A stretch of 64,000 bases of DNA from positions 62,001-126,000 of the forward strand of contig CAWEAS010000011.1 of assembly GCA_963807015.1 (NCBI GenBank). Direction: 5' to 3'. Shown here piece after piece: positions 17,253-26,228 of this stretch. This DNA is from JAJPKK01 sp963807015. GTDB lineage: Bacteria; Pseudomonadota; Alphaproteobacteria; Rhizobiales; Xanthobacteraceae. The notes under the pieces were generated by a model that was not told where the DNA came from, did not search any database, and worked only from the letters and a program-made list of their open reading frames with translations. The translations under genes and the position numbers were made by a program. Within the stretch, counting starts at the first letter, position 1, and each line of letters opens with the position of its first letter.

Positions 17253-17953
17253 AGATCGCCTCCCTGAGGTCAGCCGGCCGGCGCACGCGCCGATCGTGCC
17301 ATCAAGATCGTGTTGTAGCTCTTGGACGGGGATCGGCAATCAGTGCGGCGACGTGACAATCGCGGCGCGACGTCCCCGCGGATGATCACCGCCCCTCCCG
17401 ACGAGCAGTGATTGCGAAGATACACCGGCCGCCAGTGACGGTGGAAGGGCAGTCTCTCGCGGAGGCGGGGTCGATGATTAATCGGCTGATCGAGAACTCG
17501 TCGACGCGTTGGTCCGCGGCGATCGGCGTGAATGGTCAATCAAATTCGAAAAATGCGTTGGGCAGAGACAAAGCCCTTCGGGCGATGGACTTGTTCGGGC
17601 GATGGACTTGCCCGTGACAACGACGATGGCGAAATCATCCGAAAGTGCGGGTGGCAGGCGTCGCCCAGGCCTTTGCGAGATAATCGCGGCCAAGGTCGCG
17701 CAAGGTGCTGCCAGCCTTAGGATGCGGCGTGACGGCGGCGCGGCGAAAACAGCTCTTCGCCATGACGAGGTTGAAATATGACGGCTCGGTCGATTGCGTT
17801 GCGGTTGCGAGCATGGGAGCCTCCGTCCCGTTTTGCTATCTGCCTCTCAATAATGTGTCGCGCCGTTCGCGACCGGGGTTCATGAAAGGCAACGGGACAG
17901 TCGTGTGCTGGTTCCCATCGTGACCACAGTTTCTTGATTTTGATAGAAAGATC
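17253..17953. other. 701-bp intergenic region without a supported gene
   Basis: The region between the divergent secreted unknown and the Bug receptor. Short open frames exist on both strands but none has a recognisable protein or a ribosome-binding site of note. It holds an exact 17-bp tandem duplication at 17577-17610. The last 100 bp are AT-richer and may contain the promoter for the receptor gene. It could be the remnant of a decayed gene. Confidence 0.5.
17577..17610. repeat. Exact 17-bp tandem duplication
   Basis: The unit ttcgggcgatggacttg occurs twice head to tail at 17577-17593 and 17594-17610. It lies in otherwise featureless intergenic DNA. Confidence 0.9.
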
Positions 17954-18982
17954 ATGATGTTAACTAGAGCGAACGGACGGCGGGTCGGTGACACAATTCG
18001 ATGGCGGCAAGGTTTTGCCGCCATCGCCGTATTCACGACAGCCGCCATCCTCGCGGCTCCGCCACTCTGCGCGCAGTCCTATCCCGATCGCCCGATCACC
18101 GTCGTGGTGCCCTTCCCCGCCGGTGGACCGACCGACGCGCTGTTGCGCGTGCTCAGCGACCGGATGCGCGTTTCGCTCGGGCAGCCGCTGATCATCGAGA
18201 ACGTGTCGGGCGCGACCGGCAGCATCGCCGTCGGCCGCGTCGTTCAGGCGCCGCCTGACGGCTACACCGTGAGCATCGGCAACACCGCGACCCACGTCAT
18301 CAACGGCGCGATCTTCCCGCTCAAATACGATCTGCTAAAAGACCTCGAGCCGGTCGCGCTGTTGCCGTCGAACCCGTTCCTGATCGTCTCGCGCACCGGG
18401 GTTCCGGCAAAGACGCTCCCCGAGCTGATTGCGTGGGTCAAGGCAAGCCCGCGGCCGGTGGCGGCCGGCACGCCCGGCATCGGATCGATCCCGCACGTCG
18501 CCGGCATCCTGTTCGAGAACATCACCGGCACCAAGTTGCAATTCGTGCCCTATCGCGGTGCTGCGCCGTCCTTGCAGGACCTTATCGCGGGCCAGATCGA
18601 CATGATGTTTGATCAGGTGTGGAATTCGCTTGCGCAAGTGCGCTCCGGCACCATCCGGGCCTATGCGGTCACGGCGCCAACGCGGGTCGCCTCAGCGCCG
18701 GACATCCCGTCCGTCGACGAGTTCGGCCTCTCCGGCCTCCACGCAGCGGTATGGAACGGCCTCTGGGTCCCCAAAGCGACGCCCTCTGCGGTGGTCGCGC
18801 GCCTCAATGCGGCCGTGGTCGATGCACTGGCCGATGCCACCGTCCGCCAGCGCCTTGCCGATCTCGGCCTCGAGATCCCGCCGCGGGAGCAGCAGACCGC
18901 CGCGGCGCTCGGCGCCTTGCAGAAGGCCGAGGCCGAGAAATGGTGGCCGATCGTGAAGGCCGCCAACCTCAAGGTTGAATGA
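17954..18982 (+). CDS. Tripartite tricarboxylate transporter receptor (TctC/Bug family)
   Basis: Periplasmic solute receptor of the Bug family, 342 residues. After an N-terminal export signal (hydrophobic core about residues 21-37), the mature protein starts with the typical SYPDRPITVVVPFPAGGPTD, followed by IIENVSGATGSIA. No TctA or TctB membrane subunit is encoded nearby, which is normal for these heavily duplicated receptors. The ligand is probably a carboxylate. The start is the first methionine, with a second Met directly after it. Confidence 0.9.
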   Translation: MMLTRANGRRVGDTIRWRQGFAAIAVFTTAAILAAPPLCAQSYPDRPITVVVPFPAGGPTDALLRVLSDRMRVSLGQPLIIENVSGATGSIAVGRVVQAPPDGYTVSIGNTATHVINGAIFPLKYDLLKDLEPVALLPSNPFLIVSRTGVPAKTLPELIAWVKASPRPVAAGTPGIGSIPHVAGILFENITGTKLQFVPYRGAAPSLQDLIAGQIDMMFDQVWNSLAQVRSGTIRAYAVTAPTRVASAPDIPSVDEFGLSGLHAAVWNGLWVPKATPSAVVARLNAAVVDALADATVRQRLADLGLEIPPREQQTAAALGALQKAEAEKWWPIVKAANLKVE

Positions 18983-19029
18983 TCCGCCGCGCTTGCCGAA
19001 TTCGGCTACAAGGGGTCCGGAGGGACTCC

Positions 19030-20208
19030 ATGAGCCAGACCATCCTGACCATCAACGGCGTCGGCATCAGCCTCGGCGAGACGATGGCGGCATTCGGTGC
19101 AATTGCCGCAGTCGTGCTGGGTACGATCTTGGTGCTGGTCGCCCGCGGCTCGCGCCACGCGGCGCTGGATCGCGCGTCCGCGGCTGCCGAGCAGGTGCGC
19201 CGCAACGAGGCCGTGGAGCAACGGATGGCCGAGCTTGCCCGCATCCAGGCCGAGACCGCCGGTCGCCTGCAAGCCCTCGGCGAAAGTTTGGGCGGCCGCC
19301 AGGCCGAGCTTGCCCGCGTGGTCGCGGAGCGGCTCGATTCGGTCTCGACCCGGCTTGGACATTCCATGGAGGAGACCACGCGGCAGACGGTGCAGCGGCT
19401 GCAAAGCTTGCATGAGCGCATCGCCGTCATCGACCACGCCCAGAAGAATCTCGCCGAGCTGTCCGGCCAGGTCACCTCGCTGCGCGATGTGCTCGGCAAC
19501 AAGCAGGCGCGCGGCGCCTTCGGGCAGTCGCGCATGGAGACGATCATCGCCGACGGACTGCCCAAAGGGCTGTTCGAATTCCAGTACACTTTGTCGAACA
19601 ATACCCGGCCGGACTGCGTGATCTTCCTCCCCGATCAGCGGCCGCTCGCGATCGACGCGAAGTTCCCGCTCGAGGCCGTCACGGCGCTGCGCGAAGCGAA
19701 GACCGACGAGGCGCGGCAGCGCGCCTGCCAGCGGATTCGCCAGGACGTGTGGAAGCACATCACCGATATCGCCGAAAAATACCTCCTGCCCGGCGAAACC
19801 CAGGACATGGCGCTGCTGTTCGTGCCCTCGGAATCCGTCTACGCCGAGCTTTACGACGGGTTCGATGACCTGATGCAAAAGGCCTATCGTGCCCGCGTCG
19901 TCATCGTGTCGCCGTCGCTCCTGATGCTGGCGATCTCGGTCATGCAGCAGATCCTCAAGGACGCCCGCATGCGGGAGGCCGCCGACCTCATTCATGCCGA
20001 AGTTGGCCGCATGATGGGGGACGTGGGCCGGCTGCGGGAGCGCGTGCTCAAGCTGCAGCAGCACCATGGGCAGGCGGGGGAAGACATGCGGCAGATCCTG
20101 ATTTCGTCCGAAAAGATCGGCGCGCGCGCGGGCCGCATCGACCAGCTCGATTTCGGCGACGCCGAGGAGACGATTGCGCCGCCGCTGAAGCTGCAGGCGG
20201 GCGAGTGA
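19030..20208 (+). CDS. rmuC: DNA recombination protein RmuC
   Basis: RmuC limits inversions at short inverted repeats and has a nuclease-like core. The 392-residue product has an N-terminal membrane segment (about residues 15-37), a long helical/coiled-coil region (40-150), then the conserved core GNKQARGAFGQSRMETIIADGLP and the PD-(D/E)xK-like RPLAIDAKFPLE. The start at 19030 has the ribosome-binding site ccggaggg; the frame is open slightly further upstream. The gene follows the Bug receptor by 47 bp and precedes an AmpG-like permease by 22 bp. Confidence 0.94.
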   Translation: MSQTILTINGVGISLGETMAAFGAIAAVVLGTILVLVARGSRHAALDRASAAAEQVRRNEAVEQRMAELARIQAETAGRLQALGESLGGRQAELARVVAERLDSVSTRLGHSMEETTRQTVQRLQSLHERIAVIDHAQKNLAELSGQVTSLRDVLGNKQARGAFGQSRMETIIADGLPKGLFEFQYTLSNNTRPDCVIFLPDQRPLAIDAKFPLEAVTALREAKTDEARQRACQRIRQDVWKHITDIAEKYLLPGETQDMALLFVPSESVYAELYDGFDDLMQKAYRARVVIVSPSLLMLAISVMQQILKDARMREAADLIHAEVGRMMGDVGRLRERVLKLQQHHGQAGEDMRQILISSEKIGARAGRIDQLDFGDAEETIAPPLKLQAGE

Positions 20209-20230
20209 TGCTCGCGAGCGGACCTCACCC

Positions 20231-21628
20231 GTGACCTCGTTTCCCGATACGGCGGCGGTCGAGCCGGACGCCGGCGCGCCAGTCTCGGCCAAGCCGAGTT
20301 GGGCGGAGATGCTCTCCGTCTATCTGCGCCGCCGCGTCCTGATTGTGATGTTTCTCGGTTTTTCGTCGGGTCTTCCGCTCGCCCTGTCAGGCTCGACCCT
20401 TCAGGTGTGGATGAGCGACGAGCAGGTCGATCTGCGCATCATCGGCTTGTTTGCGCTGGTCGGCACGCCCTACACCATCAAATTCCTCTGGGCGCCGCTG
20501 GTCGATGCGCTGGACATCCCGCTGCTGTCGCAGTTGTTCGGGCGCCGGCGCGGCTGGCTGGTGCTGAGCCAGCTGCTGTTGATCGCCGCGATCGTGTTTC
20601 TGGGCTTCTGCGATCCGGCCGCCAATCCCTGGCTCGTCGCGCTTGGGGCGCTCATGGTCGCGACCGCGTCGGCGACCCAGGACATCGTCGTCGACACGTT
20701 CCGGGTCGAGAGCCTCGAACCGTCGGAGCAGGCCGCCGGCATGGCATCCTACGTCGCGGCCTATCGCATCGGCGTGCTCGCATCGACCGCGGGCGCGATC
20801 TACGTCGTCAAAGGCTTCGAACTCCTGGGGTTCGTCAAACAAGGTGCGTGGAGCAGCGGCTACATGGTCATGGCCGCGCTGGTCGTCATTGGGATGATCA
20901 CGACCATCATCGCGACCGAACCCGAGACGTCCGCGGTGGCGGCGCGGCTCAACGAGGGGCGCAATTCGTACCAACGCCTGTTCTCGGCAGCGGTCGGCTC
21001 GTTCCGCGATTTCTTCGGCCGCGAAGGGGTGCTGATTGCCTCGACGGCGCTGGCCTTCGTGGTGCTGTTCAAGTTGACCGATGCGCTTGCCGGAGTCATG
21101 ACGGCGCCGTTCGTACTCGATATCGGCTTCTCGAAGGAAGTCTATGCGTCGATCATCAAGGTGGTCGGCCTCGCGGCAACGCTGATCGGCGGCTTTGCCG
21201 GCGGACTGCTCGTGCGTGCCTGCCCGCTCGCGGCAAGTCTCTGGATCGGCGGCATCATCCAGGCGCTCGCGAACTTCACCTTCTCCTGGCAGGCCATCGT
21301 GGGCGTCGACGTCGGCTGGCTCACCTTCGCCATCGTGACGGAAAACTTCACCAGCGGGGTCGGCACGGTGATCTTTGTCGCCTACCTCTCGGCGTTGTGC
21401 AAAAATCCGCTGTACACCGCGACCCAATATGCGCTGCTCACCGCCCTCTCGGCCATCGGTCGAACTTACTTGTCGGCGGGGGCGGGCTTCATCGTGGTGA
21501 GGACCGGATGGCCGATTTTCTTTGCCATTTGCGCCGCCGCGGCCATTCCCGGCCTGCTGCTGCTCGCGTGGCTGCAGAGCAGGGGCCATTTTGCGGCGCT
21601 GACTCGCAAGGACGCCGCGACGGGTTGA
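20231..21628 (+). CDS. AmpG-like MFS permease
   Basis: A 465-residue polytopic inner-membrane protein with about 12 hydrophobic segments. The N-terminal motif MFLGFSSGLPLALSGSTLQVWM and LVGTPYTIKFLWAPLVD are characteristic of AmpG, which imports anhydro-muropeptides for cell-wall recycling. ATASATQDIVVDTFRVESL in the middle also fits. The start codon is GTG at 20231. It is probably co-transcribed with rmuC. AmpG paralogues with other substrates exist in alphaproteobacteria, so the substrate is inferred. Confidence 0.87.
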   Translation: MTSFPDTAAVEPDAGAPVSAKPSWAEMLSVYLRRRVLIVMFLGFSSGLPLALSGSTLQVWMSDEQVDLRIIGLFALVGTPYTIKFLWAPLVDALDIPLLSQLFGRRRGWLVLSQLLLIAAIVFLGFCDPAANPWLVALGALMVATASATQDIVVDTFRVESLEPSEQAAGMASYVAAYRIGVLASTAGAIYVVKGFELLGFVKQGAWSSGYMVMAALVVIGMITTIIATEPETSAVAARLNEGRNSYQRLFSAAVGSFRDFFGREGVLIASTALAFVVLFKLTDALAGVMTAPFVLDIGFSKEVYASIIKVVGLAATLIGGFAGGLLVRACPLAASLWIGGIIQALANFTFSWQAIVGVDVGWLTFAIVTENFTSGVGTVIFVAYLSALCKNPLYTATQYALLTALSAIGRTYLSAGAGFIVVRTGWPIFFAICAAAAIPGLLLLAWLQSRGHFAALTRKDAATG

Positions 21629-21715
21629 TCGCAGCGGGCGCTTCCCGCCCCGATGGTTTCCGAATCGTTAACGGACTGACGGTATGGTTCGCGGTGGACC
21701 AAGCTCGTTCCGGCC

Positions 21716-22594
21716 ATGTTGATCGCCTGCCCCAACTGCCAGACCACTTATGAGGTCAAGCCCGAATCTCTCGGCGACGCCGGGCGCAAGGTGCGATGTG
21801 CGAAGTGCCAGGAGATCTGGTTCGCAGCGCGGCCGCCGCCCGAGGACGACGCGTTCGAAGCGGCGTTTGAGGAGATCGCAGGCGCAGCGTTCGAGGACAT
21901 CGCAGGCGCGGCACTGAAGTCGGCGATCCGGCCTAGCGCCGAGCCACGAGCAGACGATGCTGCCGGCGACTGGGGCATTCCCGATTTCGCCCCCAATTCG
22001 CCGTCTCCGCCGCTCGCGCCGACACACGAGGAAACGCCGGCGATCAAAGCAGCGCCGGCGCTTGACGCCGATCCGCCGCCGCGCCGCGATATCGAAAGCG
22101 TGGCCGCCGGGCGGTCCGCGCCCGCCCGCAGCCGGCGCGGCTCCCGCCTCCAACTGCGAGCGGTTCCGATCATCATCGCGGTCGAGATCGTGTTGATCCT
22201 GGCGATCCTGATCTGGCGGACGGATGTCGTGCGGATGATGCCGCAGACGGCGTCGTTCTTTCGCATGATCGGACTGGCCGTCAATTGGCGCGGCTTGGCG
22301 CTGTCCAATGTTCACTTTGCGAAGGACGAACAAAATGGGGTCAGGGTGCTGACCGTCGAAGGCGAGATTCAAAACACGACCCGATCGACGGCGGCCGTGC
22401 CGCGACTGCGCTTCGCGCTCCGCAACGCCGCCAGGGCCGAACTCGTCTCGTGGACGGCGCCGCCGGAGGAAGCCTCGCTTGGCCCGGGGCAAACACTCGA
22501 ATTTCGTTCGCGGCTGGCAGCTCCGCCTTCCGATGCGAGCGATATCACGGTGCGGTTCTTGAACCGCGCGGACCTCACAGATCAGTCGCGGTGA
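21716..22594 (+). CDS. Zinc-ribbon membrane protein (MJ0042-type, DUF3426-like)
   Basis: A 292-residue protein with an N-terminal zinc ribbon (C5, C8, C28, C31 in LIACPNCQTTYEV and VRCAKCQEIWF), a low-complexity Ala/Pro/Glu linker (about 38-140), a single transmembrane helix (about 148-170) and a C-terminal beta-rich domain of DUF3426 type. The role is unknown; such proteins are conserved next to cell-division or CpdR genes in this group. The next gene starts 5 bp after its stop, so they are likely co-expressed. Confidence 0.85.
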   Translation: MLIACPNCQTTYEVKPESLGDAGRKVRCAKCQEIWFAARPPPEDDAFEAAFEEIAGAAFEDIAGAALKSAIRPSAEPRADDAAGDWGIPDFAPNSPSPPLAPTHEETPAIKAAPALDADPPPRRDIESVAAGRSAPARSRRGSRLQLRAVPIIIAVEIVLILAILIWRTDVVRMMPQTASFFRMIGLAVNWRGLALSNVHFAKDEQNGVRVLTVEGEIQNTTRSTAAVPRLRFALRNAARAELVSWTAPPEEASLGPGQTLEFRSRLAAPPSDASDITVRFLNRADLTDQSR

Positions 22595-22599
22595 CTGCA

Positions 22600-22971
22600 A
22601 TGGCGCGCATCCTGATTGCCGAAGACGAGGCGCCGCTGCGCGGCTATATCCAGCGCGCGCTCAGCACCGAAGGCCACGACGCGGTTGCAACCGCGGACGG
22701 CGGCGAGGCGCTCGATGTCCTCGTGCGCGAGGCCGGACGGTTTGATCTTCTGCTCGCCGACATCAAGATGCCGGTGATGGATGGCATCGCCCTAGCGCTC
22801 GCCGCCGCGCGCGATTACCCGCATCTCGTGATCCTGTTGATGACGGGCTTTGCCGATCAGCGCGAGCGCGCCCACGGCCTCGAATCGCTGATCAGCGGAG
22901 TGCTGACCAAGCCGTTCTCGGTGAGCGATCTGCAAACCACGGTCGCCGCGGCCGTCGCGCGCCCTCAATAG
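22600..22971 (+). CDS. cpdR: CpdR-like single-domain response regulator
   Basis: A 123-residue receiver with no output domain. It begins MARILIAEDE like Caulobacter CpdR, has the acidic pair E8-D9, phosphoacceptor D54 in ADIKMPVMDG, switch T82 in LLMTGFAD and K104 in LTKPF. CpdR controls ClpXP-dependent proteolysis in the cell cycle, and phosphorylation by the CckA-ChpT relay switches it off. A GTG nine bases upstream (22591) is an alternative start. It sits 5 bp after the zinc-ribbon gene. The symbol is given on similarity of N-terminus, length and context. Confidence 0.78.
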   Translation: MARILIAEDEAPLRGYIQRALSTEGHDAVATADGGEALDVLVREAGRFDLLLADIKMPVMDGIALALAAARDYPHLVILLMTGFADQRERAHGLESLISGVLTKPFSVSDLQTTVAAAVARPQ

Positions 22972-22992
22972 GCACGGCGGCCGGCCGCGGTC

Positions 22993-23628
22993 CTATCGGC
23001 CGGCCAGATATTCAGCGAGGGCCGCGATATCGTCGGGCGAGGTGGCCAGCATGAGGTCCGTCATGCCGGGATTATTGCCCCGCGCGCGGGTGCGGAAATC
23101 CATCATCGATTGCTGGAGGTAAGCCCGGTTCTGCCCGGCGAGGCGAGGTTGCGTGCCCTCGCCCTGGTATTCGCTCTGGTGACACCCCGTGCATCCGATC
23201 GAATTGTTCGCGGTCACTGCTTTGGCGGCGACGGCCGCGGGCGCGCGCGGCTGCTGCAGATCAGGCCAGGCCTTCTGCGAGAAATAGAGGCCGAGGGCCA
23301 GCATGTCGTCGCGCTCGAAGGCCTGGGCGATCGGCCCCATGACGTCGCTCTTGCGGGCGCCACTCTTGAAGTCGCGAAGCTGCAGGTAGAGATAGCCTTG
23401 GTGCTGGCCCCAGATGACCGGCCACGTCTTGTCGGCCGGAATGCCGTTCGCGCCGTGGCAGGCGGCACACTGCGCCGCCTTCTCCTCGATGGTCTGCGCA
23501 GAGCCGGCGCGCGGCAGTAAAGTTAGCGCGACGACCAACACCGTCGAGGCACAGTGGTGCGCACGCTTTGCTTTGCGCACCCTACTCGCCTTGCTCACGC
23601 TGCGCAGTCCGCCGGTAGCCAGGCTCAT
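22993..23628 (-). CDS. Di-haem cytochrome c, partner of the PQQ dehydrogenase
   Basis: A 211-residue periplasmic cytochrome with two c-type haem sites, CAACH (54-58) and CTGCH (146-150), each followed by a small class I-like domain. It is the likely electron acceptor of the PQQ dehydrogenase upstream: its ATG overlaps that gene's TGA (ATGA), implying translational coupling. The signal peptide is odd. Its basic n-region, residues 15-25 (SRVRKAKRAHH), is encoded by a copy of repeat family D at 23556-23585, followed by the hydrophobic core TVLVVALTLL and cleavage near AGSAQ. A GTG at 23541 is a less likely start. Confidence 0.88.
   Translation of the reverse strand: MSLATGGLRSVSKASRVRKAKRAHHCASTVLVVALTLLPRAGSAQTIEEKAAQCAACHGANGIPADKTWPVIWGQHQGYLYLQLRDFKSGARKSDVMGPIAQAFERDDMLALGLYFSQKAWPDLQQPRAPAAVAAKAVTANNSIGCTGCHQSEYQGEGTQPRLAGQNRAYLQQSMMDFRTRARGNNPGMTDLMLATSPDDIAALAEYLAGR
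23556..23585 (-). repeat. Family D repeat half-copy inside the cytochrome c coding sequence
   Basis: On the minus strand this 30-bp stretch matches the left arm of the family-D element at 2332-2361 with 3 differences. Two of the differences (ggg to gcg, and ccc to gcg, in the paired arms) are complementary, so the hairpin is preserved. It encodes the residues RVRKAKRAHH in frame; the standard element in the same frame would encode RVGKAKRAHR. Confidence 0.85.
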
Positions 23629-25334
23629 TCCACGGTGAACGCGATGATCGTGTCGCCGCGCTTGTAGTTGATCTGGACGTTGCCGCCGGCGCCCACCACG
23701 ACGTACTGCTTGCCGTCGACGGAATAGGAGGAGGGCGGCGCGTTGACGCCGGCACCGGCGTTGAAGGTCCACAGCACCTTGCCGTTGCGCAAATCGTAGG
23801 CGCGGAAGCGGCCATTGCCTTCGCCCGTGAACACGAGCCCGCCGGCGGTCGCGAGAATGCCGCCGATCATCGGTTGCGGCGTCTTCACCTGCCAGCGAAT
23901 CTTGCCGGTGTTGTAATCGACCGCCGTGATGTTGCCGGCCTGGGCTTCGGTCGGAATGACCTTGAAGGCGCCGCCGAGCCACAGCTTGCCGCCGGGATAG
24001 GGCGAGCTTTCGACCGTGTAGGTCATCGGCTGATGCAGGTTGATGGCATAGGCGAGCCCAAGACCCGGATCGACCGCGATCGGCGACCATTCGACACCGC
24101 CGTTGGCGCCGGGCAGCATGCGGGCGCCCTGCGGGGTCGGCAGGGTCCACATGTTTTCCTGCGGCACCATGGCGTCCGAGAAGCGGATCAGGCTGCAATC
24201 CTTGCGGTCATGGACGTAGATGTGCCCGGTCTTGCCGGCGTGGAGCACGCCGGGGATGATCTTGCCGGCCTTGTCCTTGACGTTGACCAGCACCGGCGGA
24301 CTGACGGCGTCGAGGTCCCAGACGTCGTGGGCGATGTATTGGAAGTGGCAGACGTAGTTCCCGGTATCAAGATCGACCGAGACGAGCGAGTCGGTATAGA
24401 GGTTGTCGCCCGGACGTTGCGCACCGTCGAGATCGGGCGAGGGATTGCCGACGACGAAGTAGATGCGGTTGGTCGCGAGGTCGACCGCGGGGTTCTGCCA
24501 CACGCCGCCGCCGAGCCGCTGATAGGGATCGCCGGTCTTGGCGAGCTGATCCTTCTCGGCCTGGATGTCGCGGTGCATGTCGCGCCCGGTCGCATCCTTC
24601 TCGGCCCACATCCCCACCGAATTTTCCGGGACGGTGTTGAAGGTCCACAAGAGCCGGCCGGTGTTGAGGTCGAATGCTTTGACGAAGCCGCGGATGCCGT
24701 ATTCGCCGCCGTTGGTGCCGATGAGCACTTTGCCCTTCACCACGGTCGGCGCCATCGTCTCGCTGTAGCCGAGCTCTGGGTCGGCGATGGTGACTTGCCA
24801 GACCGGCTTGCCGGTCCTGGCGTCCAGCGCGACGAGCTTGGAATCGAGGGTCGCGACGAAAACCTTGTCCTCGTACACCTCGACGCCGCGGTTGTTGGGG
24901 CCGCAGCAGTAAGTGGTGATGGGACCGAGAGCGGGCTTGAAGTGCCACAGCTCCTCGCCGGTCTTGGCGTCGAGCGCATAGACGTGGCTGAACGAGGTCG
25001 TCACATACATGACGCCGTTCACCACGATCGGCGAGGTCTCCAGGCTCTCCTTCACTTCGGTCTGGAAAATCCAGGCCGGCCGCAGGCGGGCGACGTTGCC
25101 TACGCCGATCTGCTTGTTGGGATAGAACCGCTGCTGCGTGTAGTCGCCGTTGGTGTGCAGGAAATTCTTGCTGTCCGCGGCGGCACGGTCGAGCATGTCC
25201 TGCGTGACCGGCGTGATTGCGATGGGTTTCGCGGTTTCGGCCGCCGGTTGCTTGACCTCCTGCCCATGAGTTGTTGCAACGAAGGCCGTCGTGAGCGCCA
25301 CGACACCGAGCAATTTCCCGTGCATGCGAAACAT
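23625..25334 (-). CDS. PQQ-dependent alcohol dehydrogenase with lanthanide-type DxD motif
   Basis: Quinoprotein alcohol dehydrogenase of the methanol/ethanol family: periplasmic, eight-bladed propeller, 569 residues after choosing the start at 25334 (ribosome-binding site gggag), which gives a signal peptide ending VATTHGQE. The vicinal disulfide CC (143-144, in TYCCGPNNRG) is present. The catalytic segment HDVWDLD has the catalytic Asp (340) and a second Asp two residues on (342), the position that marks lanthanide-dependent XoxF/ExaF-type enzymes. Several W-motif repeats such as TGKPVWQ and TGRLLWTF are seen. Unlike ExaA-type quinohaemoproteins it has no fused cytochrome; the separate one follows. 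Confidence 0.9.
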   Translation of the reverse strand: MFRMHGKLLGVVALTTAFVATTHGQEVKQPAAETAKPIAITPVTQDMLDRAAADSKNFLHTNGDYTQQRFYPNKQIGVGNVARLRPAWIFQTEVKESLETSPIVVNGVMYVTTSFSHVYALDAKTGEELWHFKPALGPITTYCCGPNNRGVEVYEDKVFVATLDSKLVALDARTGKPVWQVTIADPELGYSETMAPTVVKGKVLIGTNGGEYGIRGFVKAFDLNTGRLLWTFNTVPENSVGMWAEKDATGRDMHRDIQAEKDQLAKTGDPYQRLGGGVWQNPAVDLATNRIYFVVGNPSPDLDGAQRPGDNLYTDSLVSVDLDTGNYVCHFQYIAHDVWDLDAVSPPVLVNVKDKAGKIIPGVLHAGKTGHIYVHDRKDCSLIRFSDAMVPQENMWTLPTPQGARMLPGANGGVEWSPIAVDPGLGLAYAINLHQPMTYTVESSPYPGGKLWLGGAFKVIPTEAQAGNITAVDYNTGKIRWQVKTPQPMIGGILATAGGLVFTGEGNGRFRAYDLRNGKVLWTFNAGAGVNAPPSSYSVDGKQYVVVGAGGNVQINYKRGDTIIAFTVE

Positions 25335-25505
25335 GAGATGATCTCCCATCGATTCCGTCGCGGGAGCGTGGTCGGCGCGGCAATCGATGTCAAGATAATG
25401 CATTAGCCGCCAGAGATGGCGGCCATACGACGATCTTCTGCGGATGATCTTTTGCGGATCAGAGGGGCAGCGGCCCGCTGCCGCCCTGCCGTGGCAGGGA
25501 CGGTG

Positions 25506-26126
25506 TCAGGCCGCCTTCGTCGCGTGGAAACGGCTTCCGTACTCGGTCAGCATCGTCGCGAGCCGCTTGCGCGCGTAGAACATGCGCGTCTTCACGGTGT
25601 TCCGCGGCACCTGGATGATCTCGGCGACCTCGTCGACGCTCTGGTCGTGATAATAGACGAGGTCGATGATCTCGCGATGCTCGGGCGACAGCTGGTCGAG
25701 GCACTCGCGCAGGTGAGCGCTGCGATCGGCGTCGAGGATTGCTTCCTCCGGCGTGAACGCCTCGTCGGCGATCGTCTCAGCGGTCTCCTCGTCGAGCTCG
25801 TCGTCCTGGCGGCGACGGCGCACCGAGAGTGCCTTCAGGCGCGCGATCGACATGATCCACGTGCTGACGGTCGACCGGCCTTCGAAGCGCGCCGCATTGC
25901 GCCACACTTCGATGAAAGTTTCGCTGAGGACATCTTCAGCGGTGCTGGCATCGCGGAGGATTCGGGTGATGAAGCGGAAAACGCGCACGCGGTGACGATT
26001 GTACAGGACCTGCATCGCGCCCTGTTCACCGGCGGCCACCGCGGCCATCAGCGCTTCATCGGTCACGGCACCACGCAGGCGCGGCGACACGCTCGTGTTC
26101 AGCGCGGCAACGGCAATGTTCTGCAT
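25506..26126 (-). CDS. ECF-type RNA polymerase sigma factor
   Basis: A 206-residue sigma-70 family factor with regions 2 and 4 only. Region 2 runs from YNRHRVRVFRFITRIL to STWIMSIARLKAL (about 50-105); region 4 from LSPEHREIIDLVYYHDQSVDEVA to VPRNTVKTRMFYARKRL (about 150-195). The start at 26126 has an ideal ribosome-binding site (ggggaggt). No anti-sigma factor gene is adjacent, so control must come from elsewhere or from the two-component genes just upstream. Direct repeats and a palindrome lie in its upstream region. Confidence 0.9.
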   Translation of the reverse strand: MQNIAVAALNTSVSPRLRGAVTDEALMAAVAAGEQGAMQVLYNRHRVRVFRFITRILRDASTAEDVLSETFIEVWRNAARFEGRSTVSTWIMSIARLKALSVRRRRQDDELDEETAETIADEAFTPEEAILDADRSAHLRECLDQLSPEHREIIDLVYYHDQSVDEVAEIIQVPRNTVKTRMFYARKRLATMLTEYGSRFHATKAA

Positions 26127-26228
26127 ACCCACCTCCCCCAGTGACGGCATTCGCCGTTCACGATCTCTTAACTAACAGCCTGCTGTTTCATTGGTTCTAC
26201 GTGGGCGGGGGAAAATGGTTTCGCGGCT

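Noticed and set aside
17509..17781. Plus-strand 90-codon frame in the gap before the Bug receptor
   Set aside because: Contains the 17-bp duplication, overlaps other equally open frames and resembles no family.
23874..25406. 510-codon plus-strand frame opposite the PQQ dehydrogenase
   Set aside because: Mirror frame of a strongly supported gene; biased composition.
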